From Myxocyprinus asiaticus (Eukaryota; Chordata; Actinopteri; Cypriniformes; Catostomidae), in the NCBI RefSeq assembly GCF_019703515.2, contig NC_059347.1, positions 18,808,001 to 18,872,000 on the forward strand: 64,000 nucleotides of DNA, given 5' to 3'. Positions 37,706-50,044 of the stretch are shown piece by piece. Below the pieces are notes generated by a model. The model worked only from the letters and a program-made list of their open reading frames with translations, ran no database searches and had not been told where the DNA came from. Each line of letters opens with the position of its first letter. Position 1 is the stretch's first letter. The position numbers were made by a program, and so were the translations under genes.

Positions 37706-38915
37706 CACTGGCACCCAAAAGTTTGAATAATGTACAGATTTTGCTCTTATGGAAAGAAATTGGTACTTTTATTCACCAAAGTGGCATTCAGCTGATCACA
37801 ATGTATAGTCAGGACATTAATAATATAAATTACTATTACAATTTGAAAAAACTGTTCAGAACTTCTTAAAATACTAAAAAGAGTTCTCATCAAAAAATCC
37901 TCCACATGCAGCAATGACAGCTTTACAGATCCTTGTTATTCTAGCTGTCAGTTTGTCCAGATACTCAGGTGACATTTCACCCCACACTTCCTGTAGCACT
38001 TGCCATAGATGTGTCTGTCTTGTCGGGCACTTCTCACGCACCTTACAGTCTAGCTGATCCCACAAAAGCTCAATGGGGTTAAGATCCATAACACTCTTTT
38101 CCAATTATCTGTTGTCCAATGTCTGTGTTTCTTTGCCCACTCTAACCTTTTCTTTTTGTTTTTCTGTTTCAAAAGTGGCTTTTTCTTTGCAATTCTTCCC
38201 ATAAGGCCTGCACCCCTGAGTCTTCTCTTTACTGTTGTATATGAAACTGGTGTTGAGCGGGTAGAATTCAATGAAGCTGTCAGCTGAGGACATGTGAGGC
38301 GTCTATTTCTCAAACTAGAGACTCTGATGTACTTATCCTCTTGTTTAGTTGTACATCTGACCTTCCACATCTCTTTCTGTCCTTGTTAGAGCCAGTTGTC
38401 CTTTGTCTTTGAAGACTGTAGTGCACACCTTTGTATGAAATCTTTAGTTTTTTGGCAATTTCAAGCATTGTATAGCCTTCAGTCCTCAAAACAATGATTG
38501 ACTGATGAGTTTCTAGAGAAAGCTGTTTCTTTTTTGCCATTTTTGACCTAAGATTGACCTTAAGACATGCCAGTCTATTGCATACTGTGACAACTCAAAG
38601 ACAATGTTAAGCTTCACTGAACGAACCAAATAGCTTTCAGCTGTGTTTGATATAATGACAAGTGATTTTCTAGTATCAAATCAGCAATTTAACATGATTA
38701 CTCAAGGATAAGGTGTTGGAGTGATGGCTGCTGGAAATGGGGCCTGTCTAGATTTGATCAAAAATAACTTTTTTCAAATAGTGATGGTGCTGTTTTTACA
38801 TCAGTAATGTCCTGACTATACTTTGTGATCAGTTGAATGCCACTTTAGTCAAAGTACCAATTTCCTTCCAAAACAGTAAGATCTGTATATTATTCCAAAC
38901 TTTTGGCTGCCAGTG
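37706..38915 (-). mobile_element. Tc1-like element, internally deleted, nested
   Basis: It begins CACTGGCACCCAAAAGTTTG and ends with the complement of CACTGGCAGCCAAAAGTTTG. The right end is followed by TA. The subterminal blocks are nearly identical to those of the element at 6075, over more than 100 bp on each side. At 1,210 bp it lacks the central transposase region. Its insertion inside the hAT-like element makes it the younger of the two. Confidence 0.94.
37874..38540 (-). pseudogene. Tc1-like transposase, catalytic core deleted
   Basis: A good start at 38540 opens MAKKKQLSLETHQSIIVLRT, then GYTMLEIAKKLKIS, the N-terminal helix-turn-helix of Tc1 transposases. A frameshift follows near the RKRCGR motif. 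A second frame continues through CTTKQEDKYIRVSSLRN, KKPLLKQKN and HRHWTTDNWKRVLW. The coding sequence then joins directly and out of frame to the DLNPIELLWDQL region, which runs to a stop at 37874 (GGFFDENSF). The segment with the first two catalytic aspartates is missing. The DNA junction matches the copy at 6244-6906. Confidence 0.93.
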
Positions 38916-39575
38916 TATAGGATAATAAAAACACATATTTTGTGCATAAACGATCACACTGGGCCATGTAGCGAACTGTTTATCCGGAGAAGTGAAGCTT
39001 CTGTCGAAAACACGTCAAAATAAAAGCTAGACGCCTGAAACTGTATAGTAAAATGTAATCTTCACTGTAGTAATATTAATAATAATAAATAACAATTAAG
39101 AAGAAAAATAATTAAGCACTATATCACAAGCAAGAGTTGTGAAATTCAGTGGTATGTTGAAAAGTAATTGTTCTATTTTTTACATGTCAAAAGTTTTTAA
39201 AAGTTTAAGAATTAATTTGATTACACACTATTTTGTTTAAAAACACTTTAAAACATGGAATTCTGAATACAATTATTTTTAACATGATTTGGGAAAAAAT
39301 AAAACAGATTTCAGTTGGGCACTACTTAAAATCACTTAAGCAATGCATACTTAATGAGAAACACTTGAAGGAAACATGCATTTCTATTAATTTATTATTT
39401 ACATTGAAAAATAACTTTAAATAGTCTAAAGGAGTGTGTTCAATAGCACATTACTATATTAAAAATATTGCATATTTTTGCTATGGTATCGAAATTGGTA
39501 TAGAGAACCGTGAAATTTCACTGGTATAGGTACAGACTACTGGAATTCCGGTATCGTGAAAACACTACTGTCTAA

Positions 39576-42500
39576 GATGCGGACACTTTATCAGGGTTTT
39601 TTTTTAAGGGAGCAGAAATGTATCCTTCACTGCCCATGGTCACCTATAATTCTGTGTATGTGGTCCAACATTTGGTGGAAAAAGTAAAAAAGTAATCAAG
39701 AATCGTTGAAAGTATAAAAAATATTTATAAATATACATGTTTTTATTTTTTTGTACTTGTAACTCAAATTATAGTTATTATAGCCACTAAATATTTTTTG
39801 GTTATTTCTAAAGTTCACTTGAATTTGATTTAGATAGTTAGATGTGATGTTACAGTATACCTTGGAAGTCTGTCTGAAACTACTTTCCATACCAGTTACC
39901 TACCTTCATACATAAAAAGCTGCCCCTGAAGCCATTGACTGACTGGGCAACAAGGCAACGGCCTTAGGTTTTAGACACAGCCAGGGGTTTTGTGGCTGTC
40001 TGGACAGGAAGAAGGGAACAGGAGCTTGGGAGGAAAAGAGAAAAAGAAGGCGAAAAAGAAAAAGGGGATGGAGGTCCTAGTTCCTCCACAGGTGTGTGTG
40101 TCTGAAAAAAGGTGATCCTAATCTGAGCTGATTATCTGCAAATTGCATCTCCCCTAATAGCACCTCATCCGTCACATGCTCAGTCATCTAGGTTGACTCT
40201 GACAGAGAGACCCAGTCAGATAAGCATGGACAAAGGAACTTGAGAGGGAAACTTAAACCAGTAATTAGGTTCAGCTCATCTGGATAGGGGAAAGGGCCTC
40301 ATTTCTGCACTTTGTTAACCAAATAGCATCCAAAGAACGATGGGCACCCTCTCACAACTTCAAGCAGGCAATGTTGACACCCTTTACATTTTATAAGTAA
40401 GGGATGATAAACAGTCAGCTGAACATTATCACCATGAAGGGGTTTATTTTGTGATAATGACTGGCTGACTGTACATTGCATGGTGTATTACACAGCTACT
40501 TACCAAATAAATTAAAACACATTTAATATGAATTTAAAATCGAAATGCTGATCTGAATGTTCATGTGCTCTGAATTCAATCCCATTCTGCTAAATTACTA
40601 TCAAGTGCCATCCCCCATAATTTATTTCTTTGTTGTTTATTTGAATGCATGCCCCTTTTTCCTGTGGCGCAACAGTTTGCGCATTGTGTAAGCAGCCTCA
40701 AAGACAAGAGTTATGGTCCCATGGAAACCAGGGAGTAATTGTGTTCACATAAACAATGGCGAGCGTGATTCAGAAGGTGCATTTTCGCACTAAAATGACA
40801 TGTTTTTATTTTAAGTTTAGGGTTAGGAAATAGAGTTAATAAAATATGCATTCCTGTTGACAGTATTACATCATTTACAACTAAAAATAGAGCTCACATT
40901 TGCCGCAACTCTGGACATTTCACCCGGAAACTGAAGCTCACACAATGCCCATACGTTCAACAACAATACGTTCCAGCTTCAGCCACTGGGGGCAGTGGTT
41001 AAAATTCCAGCAAGCACAGACCGATTCAGTCTGTTAGAAAACTGTCAATTTAGCAATCATTATACAAAAATGTTCAACAGCGGGATGATGCAATTGTCCA
41101 ATCAGAATAAAGAATTCCAAGCTGTGTAATATAATGAGTTTAATTAGCATGCAAAGACAGAATTGTCAAATTTAGAATTCCTTGATAAAATCACTGAGTT
41201 AATGTATAGATATAGATACAAGCTTTTTTATTACAGTAATTTTATTCAAAGTATTTGTCATAGTAGGAGGCTATATTGTGCATGTTATCAGCAGTAATAT
41301 ATAAGACGGGCAGTCAGAGCCTGGCAGCTTTTGCTAAGTGTTGCATTTATATCGATTACGGCAAATCTTATGATCAAATCTAAATGGTATTGGGGAAAAA
41401 AAAACATCATCTAATTTGGTTTAATTGCTATTAATGGGCAAATGTTTAATTGGCAGTTAGACATACCCCTTTTTATCTCAAAGAGTGATCCTCCAGAGAA
41501 TAGCTCCTTCCAAACCCACACACACACACTTTTGCATCCAACCCACACACAAACACACTCACACGCAGTGCACACAAAGAGATGAAAATAATTCATTTGC
41601 TGGTCACAGAGAGAAAATACATTTTGCACTGTCAAGATAAAGGACAGAAAAAATGTTTGCTGTAAATTGCAAATTAACTATAGCTGTAAGCCATTATTTT
41701 ATTCAATTCGGTAAATAATGCAGAGATTTGATATATTTAGTGATACGTGATGGTGGTTAAATGGAGCTAATGATGGATGCAAAATACACCCTGCCTTCAA
41801 ATCATCAGGCAAAGGAGGCTTTTTAACTGATTTGTGCTCTGAAGGCCTGATTACCTACACAAACCCATTTACTGCAGGCCAAACTGCTCTACTGGGACAA
41901 AGAGAGTAAGACAGCCAGTAATGAGATATTTGGCATGCTTCCATCATATGTCATGTTCAAAGCATGTACAAAGAGGTTAACCTGTATTGAAGGTTTTGAT
42001 AAGTCTGGCTAACTGACTGACTGTCCAGCAGAAATGCTTTTATTAACATTTATATCATGAACACAAGCCGAGGTGACAGAAATAACTGCTCTTGCTTTAT
42101 ACGCTAGCTCTAAACAGCATTTGGACACTTTGTAACACACTCATCCATTCAATTTCTATTATAATTTGCAACAATTGCATGTGAGGTGGATCCCCATGAA
42201 CCCTTTTCTGGGTTCTCCTGCACAGGCACAGCTGTGGGGGGTTCACTCAAACAGATGGGCTCAGACTGCCCTCCGCCCTTTATGGGCCCCTCCCTCTTAC
42301 ACATATGTATACCAACTCTCTCTCTTTACCATCCACACACACCACGCTCTAACGTCCATACAAAGGACAGCTGCCCATACCTGTCAACATTTAAGCCTGC
42401 ACTAATTACTTACCAGTCATCAGTTACCCAATGGGCCCAGGACAACAAAAGGAGTGGGGTGGGGATCATAACTTCACGGTGCTTTCGTAAGGGAGGCTCA

Positions 42501-44780
42501 TTTGTCAGCACTAACTAGGCCAGCTACACGCTCACTCTCACTTCTAACCTCTGTCTCTACATCACCGTCTTCAGAACGGTTCACCATCAAGCACCAATAA
42601 TTTGACGGCACAATCTGGGATATTACAAATCACGAATGGATGATTCTGTACAATGTTTGTGGAATGCAAGGAACATACAGATACTGAAGGCTGATGTATT
42701 TATATACCATATTTGATAACATAAGTAAATATATATGGGTCATTGACAAATCAGGTGATAAAAATGAGGAATTTCTTAAAAATTAGAAATGTGATCTTTG
42801 TCAGCATGTTGGTTTCATAAATGTTTGGAAAAGCATTTATAGCATTCTAATATTTTTATGAAAAGGCACATTTTGTTCAGGTCAAATGGAATACCACAAA
42901 GAAAACATTGTAATATGCATGACTCAAAAATTCATGATATATGTAAAGATTTCTTTTTTTTCTTTTTTTTTTTTACCTGGAGAAATATGTTTGAAAACTT
43001 TTTGAAATTAATGATTTAGTTTTGAACACTCACGTGTACTCAAGGAGCAAGGAAAGTATTTTAATACCTTTACTTGATGGTTACACCATTTTACATTTTT
43101 TAAATTATTAAATCTATTTTTTATTTGTAAAAAAATTCTATCTCCACCCCCCCCCAAAAATGTATTAAACCAGCATGGCCACAAAGATTACATTTCTACC
43201 AATTTAATATATGTGTTTTAAACTAGATTTTTAAAAGATTTCTCATTTTTATCATCTAAAGGCATCTTTACACAGCTGAGTTAATCCTGATACAGCATAA
43301 AAGCCAGTCTAAATTAAGTCTGCTCTAACCCACCTCAGAGCAACCTTAAACTTAGTTTTTGTCATGATAGAGCTTATATTTCATAATGTAGTTTCATATT
43401 TAAGGTATAATTTCATATTTCCATTCATTTCATATTTCTATATTCAAAATTGTATATTTAAAACATTAATATCATATTATTTATGCAATTGTAATTTGTG
43501 TAAATGCATTTATGCCTGCTCTGAGCAGCATTAAACAGTCTGTGTAAATGCCTCTAAATACCTGTTTAAATGCAGCCTCTCTGCCACCTTGGCAGTGTTA
43601 AGATGGCTTAAGTCAACCTTATTTGTGAATGGCCCATACTGTATACAGTATATTAATCATTATACTGTAGAAAAGTATAGTGATTTTTAAAATAGAGAAC
43701 TGAACATAAAAACATTCACCCAAGACTAATCTAAACTGATCTGGTCAAGATACGATGACTATGTTCACACACAGAGTGAAAACAGAGAATAGAAGACAAA
43801 CAGAAAAGTGGAAAGTAGTTTGTTTTAGAAGGCTGCAGCTCAATATATGGTGGAGGCTGAATGAAGAAAATACTTTGAAAAGGCCAGGGCAGCTGGGGGG
43901 ACATCCATAAATGTCTACATTTAACATGTGCCATGTCAACCAAAGAAAATACCTGTCCAATATTATAAATATATGAATGAATGGCCAACAGCTTGTGCAT
44001 TTAGAATATGTGGCTGCTATGGCTAATGTATCATTAGTGGAACAATTACTGGGAGCCAGGACCTTGTCAACAACAATACTGTCCTTATAGGGTGAATTCA
44101 GGAAAATTGTGCCACTTTTGACACAAGAATGACAGTTTACCTGTATTTTAACTCTGCTTTTTCATGAGCTAGAATAAACTTGACAAGATTGAAAGAGGAA
44201 CATTTAAATTTATGTAGAATCGCAAGGGACAGCTCCTCAGAGTGAGTTGAAATGCTTGTAAATGTGCACTTTAAAGTGCATTTTTAATAATAATAACATT
44301 AGCATAAACTTTGTGGGCCGATGATTCTAGATATTTTTGAGAATACAATTTTTAGTGCAACTAGCATAGCCAGATTTCTAATAGAGGGAGAAAGAGAGAA
44401 TGAAGAGAGAGATAAAGAGAGAGGGAGAGCGAGCAGAGAAAGGCAAAGGGAGAGCCAGAGGTGGGGTGCTTACTAATGAGAGCAATGTCTAGATGGGCTG
44501 TAAATAGGAGTACCAATATATCAAAAGCTATTCTCTTCAGTGAAGGCTGTGAAATCTCAAGCAGACCCTTTCCTAATTGAATTTCATGCCTTGCTTTTGT
44601 CATGTGCCACTGCACCTTCTGTCCCACCAGCTCTATACAGCAGCAGGGTCCAAAGAGGAGGGAGACAGAGGCCGTGTGCATGTGTATATGTGTGTGCATT
44701 GTGGCCAAAAAGTGTGCAAGAGATATATATAAAAGTGGAAGCAATCTAATAAATAACTATAATTGAGTCTAGTTAATTTA
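39576..44780. other. Unassigned non-coding DNA
   Basis: Five kilobases without a recognised exon or RNA gene. A repeat-like segment at about 40655-41020 contains TTTAGGGTTAGG and may be an old transposon. 41400-41480 has homeodomain-type TAATTGCTATTAATGG sequence and could be regulatory. ATATGGGTCATTGACAAATC at about 42732 and a rough complement at about 43620 may be ends of an unidentified element. A GA-rich tract lies at about 44380-44460. Open frames at 42166-42518 and 43731-44000 have no domain. Confidence 0.35.
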
Positions 44781-45132
44781 TATATGGGTAGCTGACATAA
44801 TACATTTGGGAAACTGACATGTCTTTCAGCATAACACACTAAACTACATCTAAATCTACTTTAAACAGCATTTTGTTAATTATTTTAGAATTTTATGACT
44901 TCATATTATTGGAAAGACTACATGGGATAATTGTACTTAAAAACAAAAAATGTATTAGTCAAACCACAGGACCATTAAAAATGACCTGGTGATTGCAAAA
45001 ATTTAGATTAAAAATAGTGAAAAATGTAAAAGAAATGGTGGCCAGTTACAGGACTTAAAATATACATTCTTAAAATTTTCATAAAAAAAAAAAAAATAGC
45101 TCATGGGCATATTTTGCGTCAACTACCCATAT
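44781..45132. mobile_element. Non-autonomous element with TATATGGGTAGYTGAC ends
   Basis: The left TATATGGGTAGCTGACATAA is complemented on the right by GCGTCAACTACCCATATA. About 352 bp, non-coding, with an A-rich interior tract. Family not named. Confidence 0.75.
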
Positions 45133-46541
45133 ACAGGATTCAAAGTACTACGAGGAAGGCATACGGATGCGGGACTGTTCCCCCACCTGCACACACTCCG
45201 CCCCAAGTCTCTGTCCCATCACAAAGGCCCCTCCTCTGGCCAGATCAAGGGGCCGGATCCCATGAATTAATTACTGTCCGCCTCTCCGCCTGAAAAGGGG
45301 GGCTCCAATGGCCGGGTTATTAATAGTATGAAATGAGCAATAAAAGGGCTTAGGAGTGGGAACAGGGGTGGCAGAGGTGATGTGGCGGGGGGGATTTGTG
45401 GAGACGGAGAGAAACTTTTGTGGACATGGAGAAAGAGAGCAGAAAACACTATGGTGCTAATCTTCAATCCATCTGGACTTCATTAGCATTTAGTGTGTTT
45501 GCAGTTGCCAATCAAGCCTTAAAGGAGACTTTCTCATCCTCTATTCAGGCGTCCAATGTAAGCCCTGTTAGAATGGCACGTAAAAGACTTGACAAAATAT
45601 TTTTGGACAAGTGCTTTTGTCAGCGCCCTAACCCCCCTGAGGATTGGCCTCTGTACCGGCGCTCTCAACGGCACAAGAGCTCAGGCATACAATTCGCCTA
45701 TTACAGCCACAAAGCTTATTATCCCCCAAAATAGTTAATAATTAGATTAAAACTTCAAATAAATGAAGTGGTGTTGTGAATGTGCCAGGCAAAGTCTCGC
45801 TACATGCAATCTGTCCTGCAGTCTATCAATAAGGATTGCCCGGATCTCTCTTTTTTCTTGTTTTCAGAACGTGCGCACAATGCCGCTGCAGATACAGCAA
45901 TGAAGAAATATTACAGCCATGTGTCCTTTCTTTGCAGCATGAGAAATTCATGGTCTTTCCAAGAAAGGAGGAGGCAGAGGGAAAGGCATAGCCATTTAAA
46001 AAGAGTGTTTGTGGTTAAATGGCAGTTCTAAAGTCTATTCAAATTGGTTTCATTTGCTGATTGTGGCTGTGATGCATGTTAAGGTTAAGAGTAGAAAGTG
46101 AGAAACAAAGATTCATCATTAGTGTGCATGTGAAGAGAGGAAATAAAACAGCTTTTCAAAGTATATAAAGTACATCTCTTCCTAGGTTTCATTATTGAAT
46201 GATATTTTACATTTAGCTTAAAAACCTAGCTGTGTTTTAATACTTTGCAGTACTGTGCTTCCATTTGTATCTATATGCATTAATGTGTTTTTCTACATAT
46301 TGTGAAGTGGTTTCATGAAAAGTGTTTCCTTTGTTTTCTATACTGTTACCAAATGGAAAACCTTCAATCTTCAGATGAAATTAAATGGGTTCTAAAGACA
46401 GCTTTTAGGAACTGTAATTATATGAAGTGGGGTCCAAATTTCAGAGACTACTACTAAAAAAATGTGTCCCAATGACTTTTTCCAGCAAAAACAGTTTGAG
46501 TGAAAAGTGACTTGACTTTCAGAATTTCTTAGTATTTGGTA
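45133..46541. other. Unassigned, possibly conserved non-coding DNA
   Basis: No exon or transposon seen. The stretch 45180-46010 is GC-balanced, low in simple repeats and looks unusually well preserved (for example AATCAAGCCTTAAAGGAGAC and CTTTTGTCAGCGCCCTAACC). It could be a developmental enhancer cluster. Plus-strand open frames of 112 and 83 residues (45396-45734 and 45780-46031) lack any domain or splice context that I recognise. Confidence 0.4.
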
Positions 46542-47090
46542 CACTCACAGAGGACTTTAATTGGCACACCTGTACACCTACTTATTCATGTGATTATCTA
46601 ATCAGCCAATCGTGTGTCAGCAAAAAAACTATGCATAAAATCATGCAGATACGGATATTTAACTTCAGTTAATGTTCACATCAACCATCAGAATGGGGAA
46701 AATAATTATCTCAGTGATTTGGACCGTGGCATGATTGTTGGTGCCAGATGGGCTGGTTTGAGTATTTCTGTAACTGCTGATCTCCTGGGATTTTAACGCA
46801 CAACAGTCTCTAGAGTTTACTCAGAATGGTGAAAAAAACAACAACTACTAGTGAGCTGCAGTTCTGTGGACAGAAATATCTTGTTGATGAGAGAGGTCAA
46901 CAGAGAATGGCCAGACTGGTTCGAGCTGACAGAAAGGCGGCGGAAACTCAGATAACCGCTCTGTACAACTATAGTGAGCAAAACATCATCTCAGAATGCA
47001 CAACATGTCGAACCTCGAGGCGGATGGGCTACAACAGCGTCAGGTGCTTTATTAGGACCATAGTGTTCATAATTAAGTGCTTGGTGAGTG
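46542..47090 (+). mobile_element. Internally deleted Tc1-like element, second family
   Basis: It is flanked by TA on both sides (46540-46541 and 47091-47092). It begins CACTCACAGAGGACTTTAAT and ends GGTGAGTG after a TTTATTAGGACC block. The interior retains the start of a Tc1-like transposase: SDLDRGMIVGARWAGLSISV and TADLLGF, then a stop, TTVSRVYSEW, and later RGQQRMARLVRADRKAAETQ. The catalytic half is absent and the element is 549 bp. The ends and protein differ from the CACTGGC family above. Confidence 0.9.
46710..47035 (+). pseudogene. Fragment of Tc1-like transposase DNA-binding domain
   Basis: The plus strand encodes a helix-turn-helix region (GMIVGARWAGLSISVTADLL) broken by a TAA after LLGF. 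A second frame gives RMARLVRADRKAAETQITAL and CRTSRRMGYNS, the linker between the two halves of the DNA-binding region. No catalytic residue remains. Confidence 0.88.
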
Positions 47091-48038
47091 TATGTTCCTC
47101 TTTACTTTAATGACATCATGCACTTGATCTGGCATTGACTACACAAGTCCAGCATTATTTAATTATGTTACTACAGTAAGTACATCTTGCGTGGAAAAAG
47201 GAAAATCTGACCTTTTGTATAAATTAGTTAACACTGTCAATGTGAACAATTTGCTTATTTAATTAGTGCCCTAGAAATAGCACAGAAACATCTCTAATTA
47301 ATTGTATGTAATACAATTTCTTTTATTTTCTGATCAGACAGCTCAGACTTTGAATCCCAGATTTTTTATGTGATCTCAGACTTGTGGCCCCACTGTATAA
47401 ATGCTGTCCATTCTGATAGCTGATGCGAGTCCTGTGCTGTAAGTATGGGGATTGGAGTGGAGGGAAAAATGATAAGAGAGAGAAATAGAGACATAGAAAA
47501 TGAACTAGGAGCTGCAAGAATAGAAAAAAGGCAAGCAATGATATTTTCTTGTCTTGATGGTTTCAGACCACCTGAACAAACATTCACAGCAGGGGGTGTG
47601 AGAAGAGAAAAGATAGAAAGAGAGAGAGAGACAGATAGAGAGAGACTTGGGGTGAGAAAGGGTAAACGAAAGCAAAAGAGCGTGTGACATGTAGACAGAG
47701 ACGCTCCATCGAGGTTAAATGCTGCTTTGTGCCACTCAGTTTGTGAGGTCACATATACAGTACTTGATCTGATGAGAACATGTTACAGTCATGGGAAGAA
47801 AATGTATTTCTGCCCTTAATTAAAGCCATTGTTGGAATTTCATCGAAGAGGAGGGTGAGCTATTGGTGCTATTTCCATCTGTATTTAGCACGAGGGTAAG
47901 CGTTAAAAGAAAAAAGTAATTTTCTGCTTGAAGATACTTGTCCCTGGAGCTGTTATAGAGTGTTTTGGCATAATACACAAGAGCAGACTCTACTTGAATT
48001 GAAGAGAAGACGTTCTTCACAAGCACTTACACCTGCCA

Positions 48039-48079
<41 letters not shown>

Positions 48080-48834
48080 GCTCCCTCGGTTATTCCAAAA
48101 AGAATCAGCATATGATGATATGTGTATTTTCAGTATATTCAGTTCCAACATTTAATGTCAAAACTCAATGCAACCTGTCGTCGGACGTGGCAGTGCCACA
48201 GACCAAGTTCTCTCGGATGAATCCGTCACAGACAGCCTTCTCAATCTCTCTCTCACTTTCTCTCTGACTCGCTTTAAATCCTTGAAACAGTTCAAGAGAC
48301 AAATTGCTTCTTGTGCCTGTATCAATGCATTTCATTTAAACCTCCTCCAGCAGGGGGGTCTGGGCGAAAAGATGTCATTCAGCGAGAGAGGAAAAGATAA
48401 AAATATGTGGGGGAGAGATAGGAGAGCATTGGAGGCAAATGGGCCGTGAACTGAACCATCGTGTAGCCGCTAAGAACCTGCTTGCAGGCTTTATTCAATC
48501 GCGTCTTATTGTGGACCGACGGGCAGTTGAATGCTCTCTTTCAGAGGGGTCTGCAGCATGAACTTAAAGCAAGTAAATTTCTATTTTTCTGCGCATTAGC
48601 TGCCTCATTACCCTTCAATTGATTCCCTAAGAGGCCAGAGAAAAGAAACTGGTGGCAGGGGAACGAGGGAGAGAATGGAAAGAAAAGTTAGCCAGAGAGA
48701 GATTTGGAAAGAGAGAATGACGGAGAAAAAGGAGAGTTAGCTGAATAAACTGATGGACTGTAAAGATGGAAACTGTTGCTTACTTTACAATTACGACTCT
48801 CACACACACCGTCAGTACAAATTTCATTGAGGTG
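47091..48834. other. Unassigned DNA with GA and TA tracts
   Basis: A GA-rich stretch lies at about 47460-47660, where opposing low-complexity open frames are translations of the repeat. A (TA)n run is at about 48040-48076. 48160-48600 is balanced in composition and might be conserved non-coding DNA. No exon recognised. Confidence 0.4.
48040..48076. repeat. (TA)n microsatellite
   Basis: A pure alternating TA tract. Confidence 0.9.
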
Positions 48835-49506
48835 CAGTGGCCCCAAAAAGTTTTTCAGACACTTTTGTCACATTACTGTATATAAATGTATAAAATGCAT
48901 ATAAATGTAAATGTTTAAAAGTCATTTTATGACATAAACCAAGTGGATTAAAAAAAAACACACACACACAAGCACACTTTGAACAAGCAAAACATTTCAC
49001 AAAAATGAAATTAGTTAGGCAGGGCCAGGACTAGGAAGAGTTTTTTGGTGGGGCACTTGAATGCTTCAAAAGCTATCCTGCTTAAAAAGACAAAAAGTAT
49101 TTGGACTCTTTCTGGTTGTCATAAAAAGTTTAAAAGTTCATAGTTAATGTGATGACCTACACCTGTGGTTACTCTGCTAGGGCACCTGGGGCCACGCCCA
49201 CACATCCATTTTCGCTTGAAAACTCAGCTTTCATTGTTTCTCAAAGTAAGTGGTTATGGAGAACACAGACAGTAACATAGCAAAAACAAAGCGTTTTTAA
49301 ACAAAAAGGTGTTAGTGTGGATGTGGCTTGGGTGTAATTGTTTTCCACTAAAAATCACCTTGGGACCAGCTGGTTAAAAGTAATTGCAAAAATGACTAAA
49401 AAATGTAAAGGTAGTTCTCAGAAAAGGTCAAGAATATGCAGATGCCACTTGATATTTTGTTATCTATGCAATGACATTCATACATTTGTAAGTTTTGGGG
49501 GCCACT
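48835..49506. mobile_element. Non-autonomous TIR element, CAGTGGCC family
   Basis: It starts CAGTGGCCCCAAAAAGTTTT and ends AAGTTTTGGGGGCCACT, inverted repeats of about 17 bp. It is related to the element at 684-1135. The interior is interrupted by a second small element at 49191-49327. No transposase present. Confidence 0.78.
49191..49327. mobile_element. Small nested foldback element
   Basis: GCCACGCCCACACATCCATT on the left is approximately complemented by GTGTTAGTGTGGATGTGGC on the right. About 137 bp, lying inside the CAGTGGCC-family element. Confidence 0.6.
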
Positions 49507-50044
49507 TTATATCAAAATTGTCTTGATTTAACCCATGAACTATGGAGAAATCTTAGGACAGAGTCCCTCAGGCGAGAGCCTCTTGACATCATGTCAATCA
49601 AACCACAGAAGACAATAGAAATCACCGGTAGATCGGTCACACTTCCTGTGCAGCACTGCAAGGCATTCTTCCCTAACACCCACCCCTCCTTCTCTTTCCT
49701 CTACTCCACCACAACATCAACAGGTTGCCCTTGTTATGATCAAAGAGACTCTTGTGTTTATCCAACACTGACAATAAAAGCAAATGTTACACTTCATGTC
49801 AGGGATAAAGGGCTGAAGGAAGTGTGTCGAGCAGGGAGTGCCTGATGCTGACAGATCCCTCAGCACTCCATGAACAGTTCACCTGAGTGCGGTGTGTGCT
49901 GGAACGGTGATGGACTAGGCAGCAAGTGGATCTATATGATAATCAAAGCCTGACACCAAAAGAAATAAAAAGTACTTGCCAAGATGACTGCAATTGTTAG
50001 TGGGTCTGAATCATGCAAAAAGGTAAAAAGAAAAAAAATCCTGT
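49507..50044. other. Unassigned DNA
   Basis: A plus-strand frame (49495-49845, 116 residues) overlaps the end of the preceding transposon and shows no domain. I regard it as chance. Confidence 0.4.

Larger units (their letters stand above)
37313..39567. mobile_element. hAT-like element interrupted by a nested Tc1-like insertion
   Basis: The left end TAGTGATGTCAAAATTACCG is roughly complemented at the right by CCGGTATCGTGAAAACACTA. The flanks are CTGTCTAC (37305-37312) and CTGTCTAA (39568-39575), an 8-bp target duplication with one mismatch, as expected for hAT insertion. Without the nested Tc1-like element (37706-38915) it is about 1.05 kb. No hAT transposase is readable. Related motifs (GGTACCGGTAT-type) recur inside both ends. 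Confidence 0.82.

Noticed and set aside
45396..45734. 112-residue plus-strand frame
   Set aside because: No domain is recognisable, and the stretch looks like unique or regulatory DNA rather than an exon.
49495..49845. 116-residue plus-strand frame
   Set aside because: It starts inside a transposon end and has no family resemblance.
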